From contig CAZENQ010000053.1 of NCBI GenBank assembly GCA_964513655.1, positions 1 through 20,103 on the forward strand: a DNA stretch of 20,103 nt. Direction: 5' to 3'. Position 1 is the first letter of the stretch. Each line of letters opens with the position of its first letter. The notes under the pieces were generated by a model that made no database searches, had not been told where the DNA came from, and saw nothing but the letters and a program-made list of their open reading frames with translations. Position numbers and translations under genes: made by a program. Shown piece by piece: positions 1-5,466 of the stretch. Origin of the DNA: G020350405 sp964513655 (GTDB lineage Bacteria; Planctomycetota; Phycisphaerae; Sedimentisphaerales; Anaerobacaceae).

Positions 1-88
1 AGGCGAAAATCAGCATTGCCAGCCAACCCAGAACCATCGGCCAGCCTGATAAAGCGATACGTCTTCTTTTTTCTATTGCCTCAGCCAT
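1..88 (-). CDS. N-terminus of a membrane protein (partial, runs off the left edge)
   Basis: An open frame starts at ATG 86-88 and stays open to the window edge, giving 29 residues. It begins MAEAIEKRRR and continues into a hydrophobic stretch containing GWPMVLGWLAMLIFA. A basic N-terminus followed by a hydrophobic segment suggests an inner-membrane protein. The start codon lies inside the aminotransferase-tail copy at 73-155 and overlaps that copy's stop codon by 16 bases, as in translationally coupled genes. No strong Shine-Dalgarno sequence is visible. The function cannot be told from this fragment. The start could be wrong, but the hydrophobic continuation supports real coding. Confidence 0.45.
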   Translation of the reverse strand, partial: MAEAIEKRRRIALSGWPMVLGWLAMLIFA

Positions 89-155
89 TTCTCTATTCTA
101 TTCAATCCTTTGGTAATTTGTTCAAGCGAACGGGCTAAACTTGAAAGCGAAATAT
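73..155 (-). pseudogene. Displaced 3'-end copy of the aspC-type aminotransferase gene
   Basis: On the minus strand this segment translates to LARSLEQITKGLNRIEKWLRQ followed by TAG, almost the same as the last residues of the complete aminotransferase at 1772-2962 (ACSLEQITEGLNRIEKWLKQ). Bases 74-141 match 1773-1840 at 59 of 68 positions without gaps. Eight of the nine differences are transitions and most leave the amino acid unchanged. Weaker similarity, with a 3-base indel, reaches to about 155. No other part of an aminotransferase gene is present here. Because the differences are mostly silent, the copy probably diverged as part of a functional gene before it was separated. It could be the original aspC tail, displaced when the ECF cassette was inserted, or a simple partial duplication. 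Confidence 0.75.
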
Positions 156-569
156 TCAGCTGTTGATGTAATAAAGAGCAGGCAAAAGTAGACCTGCTAA
201 AATCAAAAGCATCCAAACTGCAGATACGGAAATCCCCACAATAGCATATACCTTTCCTACTAATTGCCCTTGGCTGTTTTCTATCTGCGTGAGCGATTTC
301 GTCCCTAATACGAGCCCTAATATCCATGCTAGGCCGCAGGAAAAGAGCGTTATTGTGTAGGGACCTGATATAATTAAATTGTGAAATGATAAAAATGATA
401 CTATCCACATGGCCCCCAACAGAAAAGGACCTGATATCCCAAACACCACAGACATAATGGCCAGTAAGGAAGTTCTCGTTTCTTGAGCCTGTAAGTCTGT
501 ATCTTTTTCACTTATACCTTCTTCCTTTCCCATCTTTTCTTCCCTCAACTGACATTTACCACAGAACAT
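156..569 (-). CDS. Small DUF4190-like membrane protein
   Basis: A 137-residue protein of unknown function with a polar N-terminus and three hydrophobic segments, at about residues 34-62, 70-90 and 105-132. The pattern of a hydrophobic pair, a short loop with an LGTKSLTQI-like motif, and a Gly-rich final helix resembles DUF4190 proteins. The N-terminus has FCGKC, like half of a zinc ribbon often seen in this group. The start is uncertain. ATG 567-569 includes the CxxC but has no visible ribosome binding site, whereas ATG 531-533 (MGKEEG) has a GAGGGAAG sequence just upstream and may be the real start. It lies 56 bases after the anti-sigma gene and probably belongs to that transcript, so it may be a target or partner of the sigma system (inference). 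Its stop codon abuts the displaced aminotransferase tail. Confidence 0.75.
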   Translation of the reverse strand: MFCGKCQLREEKMGKEEGISEKDTDLQAQETRTSLLAIMSVVFGISGPFLLGAMWIVSFLSFHNLIISGPYTITLFSCGLAWILGLVLGTKSLTQIENSQGQLVGKVYAIVGISVSAVWMLLILAGLLLPALYYINS

Positions 570-625
570 GAAATGTAGGTTTCAGGCTAACGAAGCATAC
601 CACTGTTCAATTTTTTTGTCCAGGT

Positions 626-1051
626 TCATTTTGACTTGACCGTTGGCCACCGTAAACAACGTAGCCTGACGTCCATGGCACACGCATTGTTCTGGTCCGT
701 CATTATGTAGTGTGTGAAACTGTCGTTTAGGTCTGCCGGTTTATCGTTTAGGTCTATTGTCTTATCGTTCAGGTCTATTATCAACGTCTTTGATGGCACA
801 GATGGCCCATAATTGGGCAAAAATATTAAGGCCAAAATCAAGACCACAACGGCCGCCGCCCCAAAACCCCAGGCTCCAAGCCGCCATTGAACTGGATATG
901 TTGGCGCCACTCTTGGCTGTCTTTCAGGAATGCCGGCAAAAAGCTTTGCTCTAAGAGACTGGGGAACTTGCAGCTCCGAGAGAGACTGCAACTTCGCCTC
1001 CAGTGACTTCAATGTTATATTTTCCCAATCCTGTTCTTTATTTTCTGTCAT
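626..1051 (-). CDS. Putative membrane anti-sigma factor
   Basis: A 141-residue protein encoded 2 bases after the ECF sigma gene, an arrangement typical of sigma/anti-sigma pairs. The start ATG has AGGG a few bases upstream. Residues 1-58 are cytoplasmic in character and include the LQVPQSLRAKLFAGIPERQ stretch common in anti-sigma N-terminal regions. Residues 59-79 form a single transmembrane helix and the rest would be periplasmic. No HxxxCxxC zinc motif is present, so it is not a ZAS-type anti-sigma factor. Just after the membrane helix are three 7-residue units (IIDLNDK, TIDLNDK, PADLNDS) encoded by a 21-base tandem repeat. It presumably holds the sigma factor inactive until a cell-envelope signal arrives. 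The assignment rests mainly on gene context and topology. Confidence 0.7.
   Translation of the reverse strand: MTENKEQDWENITLKSLEAKLQSLSELQVPQSLRAKLFAGIPERQPRVAPTYPVQWRLGAWGFGAAAVVVLILALIFLPNYGPSVPSKTLIIDLNDKTIDLNDKPADLNDSFTHYIMTDQNNACAMDVRLRCLRWPTVKSK
723..785 (-). repeat. Three tandem 21-base repeats within the anti-sigma gene
   Basis: Units at 723-743, 744-764 and 765-785 each begin TCGTTTAGGTCT or TCGTTCAGGTCT on the plus strand. The period of 21 bases keeps the reading frame and encodes three heptads with the core DLND just outside the membrane helix. Units 1 and 2 share their first 12 bases exactly, which points to fairly recent slippage or unequal exchange. Confidence 0.9.
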
Positions 1052-1053
1052 GA

Positions 1054-1605
1054 TTATACCCTACCAGTTAAAAATGCCCTTAGTCTTTTTAGTGCTCGGT
1101 TTGTCCGCCACTTAATGGTACCAGCGGGTTCATCTAATACCTCAGCCATTTGGCGAAAGCTAAGACCCTGAATGTAGTGCAACACGATCACAAGATATTC
1201 AGACGAGCCTAACCGATGCATCGCTTTGTACAAAAAACGTGACTGTTCATCAGCCATGGTTTGATAAAAAGGGTCCAAAGTTTGCGGTGCATCACGTTTC
1301 TTGTCTTTCAATTCAGCCATCAAAGTAGTATTGCGTCCGAGTTTACGCCTTGAGTCAATAAATTTGTTGTAAGCAATCCGGTGCAGCCATGTTCCCAACG
1401 ATGCGCGACCTTTGTAATTTCCTATGCTGGCCCAGGCCGAGACGAAAGTCTCTTGGGTCAGGTCCTCGGCCAGGTCTGCATGCCCGGTCAAGTAGGCCAT
1501 AAAACGGTAAATTTGCTTGTAGTGTTGACATACTACCGCCTCATATGCCTGTCGCCGCCCTTCACGGAGATCCTTTAAATTCTGCCGCTGAGATCTATGT
1601 TGCAC
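1054..1605 (-). CDS. ECF-family RNA polymerase sigma factor
   Basis: A 183-residue sigma-70 family protein of extracytoplasmic-function type that would direct RNA polymerase to a small regulon. Region 2 spans about residues 25-90 and includes the DLTQETF motif (48-54) and the GTWLHRIAYNKFIDSRR segment for promoter melting and -10 recognition. Region 4 spans about 125-178, with the helix-turn-helix GLSFRQMAEVLDEPAGTIKWR that reads the -35 element. Regions 1.1 and 3 are absent, as expected for the family. The start is GTG 1603-1605, with GGAG six bases upstream. It lies directly before the anti-sigma gene (2-base gap) and 166 bases downstream of aspC. An inverted repeat in that gap may control it. 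The signal it answers to cannot be inferred. Confidence 0.93.
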   Translation of the reverse strand: MQHRSQRQNLKDLREGRRQAYEAVVCQHYKQIYRFMAYLTGHADLAEDLTQETFVSAWASIGNYKGRASLGTWLHRIAYNKFIDSRRKLGRNTTLMAELKDKKRDAPQTLDPFYQTMADEQSRFLYKAMHRLGSSEYLVIVLHYIQGLSFRQMAEVLDEPAGTIKWRTNRALKRLRAFLTGRV

Positions 1606-1665
1606 TCATATCTCCAAAACTGACCGTAGACTTTCATCCTTCGACTAACTACCGTAATTAGACGC

Positions 1666-1693
1666 TTTATCACTTACAGATGTTAGTGATAAA
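1666..1693. promoter_or_regulatory. Inverted repeat upstream of the ECF sigma gene
   Basis: TTTATCACT at 1666-1674 is mirrored by AGTGATAAA at 1685-1693, a perfect 9-base dyad with a 10-base spacer. It lies about 60-90 bases upstream of the sigma start. No T-run follows it in the transcribed direction, so an operator is more likely than a terminator. Two smaller 5-bp hairpins (1734-1748 and 1757-1772) lie between it and the aspC stop codon and could weakly terminate aspC transcription. No clear -35/-10 pair was found here. Confidence 0.4.
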
Positions 1694-1771
1694 ATAAAAA
1701 AGTCCAAAAAGGTGTACGGTGAAACGTAGTGAAATCGCCGCCTTGGCGAATAAACCAGAGCATTTTCGCTC

Positions 1772-2962
1772 TTATTGCTTCAGCCATTTTTCTATTCTAT
1801 TTAATCCTTCAGTAATTTGTTCAAGTGAGCAGGCAAAACTCAGACGCACGTTTTCGTCACAGCCGAACGGAAGGCCCGGAACAAGAGCAACATTCGCCTG
1901 TTCCAGAAGTGCCTTAGCGAAATCCGTACTGCCGTTGATCTTTGTACCATTAATAATTCGGCCATAATGGCTTGAAACATCAGGAAAACAGTAAAAAGCT
2001 CCGGTAGACTCGGTACAAACGACACCCTTGATGCTGTTCAGCCGATCGGCCATATACTTGCCTCGACGCTCGAATTCTACCCTCATATTCTCTATGGCCT
2101 CGGCGGCAGGTTCCCCCAATGCCTCTATCGCCGCATATTGGCCAAACGTTACTGGATTTGAAGTCATATGGGACTGCAGACGCCCCATAGCCTCTATTAC
2201 CTCCAGGGGCCCCGCCGTATAGCCCAAACGCCAGCCTGTCATAGAAAAAGCCTTGCTGAAACCATTGAGAGTAAGGGTCCTGTTATAGGCATCTTCGCTC
2301 AGTGAGGCAAAGCTGACAAACTTCGTATTGCCATATATGAGCTTTTCGTATATTTCATCTGAAAGCACAATCACATTAGTGCCTTCGAGAACTTTTGCAA
2401 GACCCGACAGTTCATCTGGTGTATAGGTGAAGCCGCCAGGATTGTTGGGTGAATTGATGACCACCATAGCAGTTTTATCTGTGATAGCCTTTCTTAATTG
2501 TTCATCGGTCATTTTGTAGCTGTTGGCCCTGTCAGTTTGAACTATTACCGGTACTGCTCCGGCAAGCTTTATTGTTTCCGGATACGTCACCCAGTATGGT
2601 GCTGGCAGGATAACCTCATCGCCCGGGTCGAGAACCGCCTGCATTGCTTCGTAGAGAGAGTGCTTGCCACCGATGTTAACGATGACTTGCTCCGGCGTAT
2701 ATTCCAGACCGTTTTCCCTGCGGAGCTTCTCGGCGATGACTGTTTTTAGCTCGATTATTCCCGCCGCTGCCGTATATTTTGTTTTGCCAGCCCTCAGAGC
2801 TGCAATAGCAGCATCCTTTATGTAGTCCGGCGTATCAAAGTCCGGCGCTCCTGCGCCAAAACCAATGACATCCACACCCTGTGCTTTTAGTTCCTGCGCC
2901 CGTGCAGTGACAGCTATCGTTGCCGAGGGCGGAACATCCTGAGCTCGTCTACTGATTTTCAT
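1772..2962 (-). CDS. aspC: Pyridoxal-phosphate aminotransferase, aspartate aminotransferase type (class I, subgroup I-gamma)
   Basis: A full-length 396-residue fold-type I aminotransferase, the usual size for bacterial aspartate/prephenate aminotransferases. It moves the amino group between aspartate (possibly also aromatic or prephenate substrates) and 2-oxoglutarate in the cytoplasm. Visible active-site residues are the PLP-binding Lys237 in NGFSKAFSMTGWRLGY, Asn174 in SPNNPGG, Asp202 and Tyr205 in SDEIYEKLIY, Arg245, and the substrate-carboxylate Arg373 in VRLSFACS. The start ATG 2960-2962 has AGAGGT upstream, and a good promoter lies about 50-75 bases before it. The last 22 codons are duplicated at 73-141, across the ECF cassette. 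Substrate preference cannot be decided from sequence alone; the aspC symbol is the customary one for this type. Confidence 0.93.
   Translation of the reverse strand: MKISRRAQDVPPSATIAVTARAQELKAQGVDVIGFGAGAPDFDTPDYIKDAAIAALRAGKTKYTAAAGIIELKTVIAEKLRRENGLEYTPEQVIVNIGGKHSLYEAMQAVLDPGDEVILPAPYWVTYPETIKLAGAVPVIVQTDRANSYKMTDEQLRKAITDKTAMVVINSPNNPGGFTYTPDELSGLAKVLEGTNVIVLSDEIYEKLIYGNTKFVSFASLSEDAYNRTLTLNGFSKAFSMTGWRLGYTAGPLEVIEAMGRLQSHMTSNPVTFGQYAAIEALGEPAAEAIENMRVEFERRGKYMADRLNSIKGVVCTESTGAFYCFPDVSSHYGRIINGTKINGSTDFAKALLEQANVALVPGLPFGCDENVRLSFACSLEQITEGLNRIEKWLKQ
1773..1840 (-). repeat. aspC-proximal copy of the 68-base direct repeat
   Basis: This is the aminotransferase-end copy of the repeat also found at 74-141, in the same orientation, 59 of 68 bases identical and ungapped. 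The two copies enclose the sigma, anti-sigma and DUF4190 genes. Each copy codes in frame for the C-terminal helix of the aminotransferase plus its stop codon. Confidence 0.85.
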
Positions 2963-2991
2963 TCTTTTCGTACCTCTTAAAATTCACGTTC

Positions 2992-3037
2992 TTTTGTACA
3001 AAAACGACATTAAAAACTAAACGTGACGGCAGGTCAA
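2992..3037 (-). promoter_or_regulatory. aspC promoter with a palindrome at the start site
   Basis: On the minus strand TTGACC (3032-3037) and TTTAAT (3009-3014) are separated by exactly 17 bases, close to the housekeeping sigma-70 consensus. Transcription would start near 3002, giving a leader of about 40 bases. The perfect 12-base palindrome TTTTGTACAAAA (2992-3003) sits on the predicted start point and is a candidate operator. Confidence 0.65.
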
Positions 3038-3274
3038 GAAAATTGGTGAAATTACACATTAGGCACTTCGTGAGCGCGCATAATTCGACGCTTATTTCCT
3101 CAAGCAGTCAGTTCCTGGGGCAAGATTAGGCACAGATTGGACCGAAAGGACTCTTTAATTCGCAGTACGGTCTGCTAAGGCTAACTGGAATGCTCCCCCC
3201 ATCATTGTTGGCTTAAAATGAATGTCGAGATACTTGTGGGACACCATATAAGTGTCGAAAGCAAATTTTGACCT
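3038..3274. other. Intergenic region between the receiver gene and the aspC promoter
   Basis: Together with the aspC promoter segment this makes a 312-base gap between two minus-strand genes. I see no open frame with a credible start, no strong hairpin followed by a T-run, and no repeat. It should contain the transcription end of the receiver gene, but no recognisable terminator is visible. Confidence 0.4.
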
Positions 3275-3694
3275 TCACTTGGCGGTAACCACGTGGCGTT
3301 CGAGAACGCTTTCGATCTTCTCAATCAGCTCGCTCAAGTCAAAAGGCTTAACAACATAATCCTCGATGCCACACGTCTTTGCCCGCACAATATCCTGCCG
3401 CTGGCTTCGCGCAGTCAGCATTATAACTGCGCAGTCCTTACACTCCGGATGCTTCCTTAAAGCCTCAAGCATCTCAAGCCCATCCATAATTGGCATAATC
3501 ACATCAAGCAGGACGATATCCGGCTTTTCCTGTACAGCCTTTTCCAAGCCTTCTCTGCCATTACCAGCGGTTACCATGCTGTACCCATTCATCTCAAGTC
3601 TGTCTTGAAGTGTCTGGACAAGGTCAGGCTCATCATCGACTATCAGTACCTTAGTCTTGTTAGTCTTGTTCTTTCGTCCGAAAAAATCAAACAT
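3275..3694 (-). CDS. Stand-alone response-regulator receiver protein (CheY-like)
   Basis: A 139-residue single receiver domain with no output domain. The acidic pocket is Asp20/Asp21 (IVDDEPD), the phosphoacceptor is Asp64 (VLLDVIMP), the switch Thr is 94 (IMLTAR) and the conserved Lys is 116 (VVKPFDL), so phosphorylation chemistry should be intact. A basic N-terminal extension of about 14 residues, FGRKNKTNKTK, precedes the domain. The start ATG 3692-3694 is preceded by GGGAG at good spacing. It lies 386 bases downstream of the hybrid kinase and in the same direction, so it may receive phosphate from the kinases at 4081-6972 (inference). The long, hairpin-rich leader suggests its own control. 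Confidence 0.93.
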   Translation of the reverse strand: MFDFFGRKNKTNKTKVLIVDDEPDLVQTLQDRLEMNGYSMVTAGNGREGLEKAVQEKPDIVLLDVIMPIMDGLEMLEALRKHPECKDCAVIMLTARSQRQDIVRAKTCGIEDYVVKPFDLSELIEKIESVLERHVVTAK

Positions 3695-4080
3695 ATCTGC
3701 TCTCCCATGCTATCGCTTGACTTCTGGGTCGTTCTCCTACGCAAGTCAGCTATTTTTTCCGCCCTGCGCCCAGCTTCTACAATTCCTCTCATCCCACACG
3801 AATCGCACAGTCCGCTCCTGTCAACATCGGTAAAATCAGCCTCTAACTGAAGTTTTTTCCCGTCCACCTCCTTACAATTTCCCCTGCTTCCAGGGCAGAT
3901 TCGTCGAAATAACCGACTATCCCGGTAGTGCCTCGAAGGGACATATCAAGAAGGGCTGACGCCTAAATTTAATGGCTTGCCCATAGTAGCTCTTCAGCTA
4001 CCAAACCAAGCCAAAAGTCACGTTCCATCAAACATCTTAGTTCCCAGGCGATTAATTTTCTCAGTTAGAGGGGAAAAACT
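3695..4080 (-). other. Hairpin-rich leader region of the receiver gene, no clear gene
   Basis: On the minus strand several hairpins are visible: GTAGCT-GAAG-AGCTAC (near 3986-4001), then GGGC-AA-GCC ... GGC-GTCA-GCCC, then ACTA-CCGGGA-TAGT, then CCCTG-GAAG-CAGGG. These lie at about 3880-4001, and GGAGG follows at about 3868. The first and last stems have the same GAAG loop. A frame of 74 codons (3643-3867, starting GTG) overlaps the receiver gene by 52 bases and contains a CDSC motif. Its start abuts GGAGG with no spacing, so I do not call it a gene. A weak 6-bp stem spans the hybrid kinase stop codon (4065-4084). I do not recognise a known riboswitch class. Confidence 0.35.
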
Positions 4081-5370
4081 CTAATCGTCTGGCAAGTTAC
4101 CGGAGGTGGCGGCCGCGATGGCCGGTTCATCATTCGACTCCAACGCGCTAACCAAAGGCAAATATTTACTGATAGCTGCATACAACTTCCTGCTGTCGAC
4201 CGGTTTCATGAGGAAACAGTCAAACTCGTTCTTGATATGACGGTCTCCATCATCGGATGGTGAAGCGGCGCTCAGGGCGATAACGGGTGTGGTTACTCCT
4301 TCTTTCTTTAACCTTTTCCTGGCTTCATAACCATTCATTTTGGGCATTTTGATATCCATTAGTATCAGGTCAAATGGCTCAGCTACCGCCTTGTCCACAG
4401 CCTGCGCCCCATCTTCTGCAACCGATACGCGCATACCCATTGCTTCCAGCAATAAGGACATAACCGTGCGATTTGAAGGCTGGTCTTCAGCCAGCAGGAC
4501 ATGCCCGACAAATTGCCGACGATATCGGGCATCAGATTCTTCACGTGGAGGAACCAATGGCTCACACCGCTCCAATAGTGGCTCCAACGCGACATCAACG
4601 CCTGCTGGTATTATCAGAGAAAACACCGAGCCTTCTCCTGGTTTGCTCGTTACTGATATCTTTCCGCCAAGAACCTTGACTAAATAACTGGTAATAGTCA
4701 GTCCCAGTCCGGGGCTGGTGAACTCACATTCATTTGCATCTTTGATTTGAGCAAACGGCTCAAAAATGATCTTCTGCTTGTCGATTGGGATACCGACGCC
4801 GCTGTCCACCACATCGAAACGGATAAAAGGCTTGTCCTCGCGATCTTCGAGGGAAATCTTCAGATGTACGTAACCTTTATCTGTGAACTTAACGGCGTTA
4901 CTTGCCAGGCTGGTCACGCACTGACACAGCCGGACAGGATCCGTACGTATGTTCGCAGGCAGGTCAGTACACTGGAATATCTCAAACTCCAACCCCTTTT
5001 TGTTAGCATAGGGCCGGACCAATGAGCCAATCTTCTCAAACAACTCACTAAAGGAGCAGATAATTGCATCGACATTAAGCTGACCAGACTCAATCCTGGA
5101 AAGTTCCAGAACATTGTCCACCAAAGATACCACACTCTGACCCGCGTGACAGATCTCATTTACATAGTCAGTCTGAGAATCCGTTAGTTCTTCGTACCGC
5201 AACAGCTCGCAGAACCCTATTATTGCATGTGAAAGAGTGCGAATTTGAAAGGCCATATTGGCTATAAAGCGGCTTTCGAACTTCACCGTTGCTTCCTTTT
5301 GTCTGCTTACCTGGCCGGTTTCCTTCCCAACGGAACTCCGGGAAACGTTCTTTGCCTTCTTAGACTTCAT
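4081..5370 (-). CDS. Hybrid sensor kinase (HisKA-like, HATPase, receiver) lacking the H-box histidine
   Basis: A 429-residue cytoplasmic protein without membrane segments. A HisKA-like helical hairpin covers about residues 30-100, an HATPase_c domain about 105-257 and a receiver domain about 288-405. The H-box, normally SHEIRTP, reads AFQIRTL, with Phe41 where the phosphoacceptor His should be. A His occurs at 48 but is out of register. The ATP-binding parts look intact: N-box Asn158 (SNAVKFT), G1 VDSGVGI (Asp189) and G2 GLGLTI. The receiver has Asp295/Asp296, Asp339 (ILMDIKMP) and Lys389, so it can probably be phosphorylated. The start ATG has AAGGAG upstream. It follows the complete kinase at 5467-6972 by 96 bases. 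It may act as an ATP-binding scaffold or phosphate acceptor for that kinase rather than autophosphorylate (inference). Confidence 0.9.
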   Translation of the reverse strand: MKSKKAKNVSRSSVGKETGQVSRQKEATVKFESRFIANMAFQIRTLSHAIIGFCELLRYEELTDSQTDYVNEICHAGQSVVSLVDNVLELSRIESGQLNVDAIICSFSELFEKIGSLVRPYANKKGLEFEIFQCTDLPANIRTDPVRLCQCVTSLASNAVKFTDKGYVHLKISLEDREDKPFIRFDVVDSGVGIPIDKQKIIFEPFAQIKDANECEFTSPGLGLTITSYLVKVLGGKISVTSKPGEGSVFSLIIPAGVDVALEPLLERCEPLVPPREESDARYRRQFVGHVLLAEDQPSNRTVMSLLLEAMGMRVSVAEDGAQAVDKAVAEPFDLILMDIKMPKMNGYEARKRLKKEGVTTPVIALSAASPSDDGDRHIKNEFDCFLMKPVDSRKLYAAISKYLPLVSALESNDEPAIAAATSGNLPDD

Positions 5371-5402
5371 ACAAACGCTCCTTTTGAAATTATCTAAATT
5401 TT

Positions 5403-5428
5403 CGGCTCATTCTACTCAGAATGAGCCG
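5403..5428. terminator. Perfect 11-bp hairpin between the two kinase genes
   Basis: CGGCTCATTCT (5403-5413) pairs with AGAATGAGCCG (5418-5428) around a four-base loop. It lies downstream of the 501-residue kinase and just before the hybrid kinase. On the minus strand it is followed by AAAATTTAG rather than a T-run, so it is not a textbook intrinsic terminator. It could act as an attenuator, an mRNA-stabilising stem or an operator. Confidence 0.45.
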
Positions 5429-5466
5429 CCTGCTATTCATGTACAAGCTCGTTCTTTGCTGCCACA

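Noticed and set aside
73..408. 111-codon minus-strand frame across the DUF4190 gene
   Set aside because: Most of it is out of frame within the better-supported membrane protein at 156-569. Only its last codons are meaningful, as the aminotransferase-tail copy.
3643..3867. 74-codon frame with a CDSC motif overlapping the receiver gene
   Set aside because: Its GTG start abuts GGAGG with no spacing, it overlaps the receiver gene by 52 bases in another frame, and no family is recognisable.
3880..4001. Possible GEMM-I (c-di-GMP) riboswitch
   Set aside because: Only GGGCAAgCC and a loose GGCGTCAGCC match; the GNRA loop, the GACGCAAAGCC element and the second helix do not fit.
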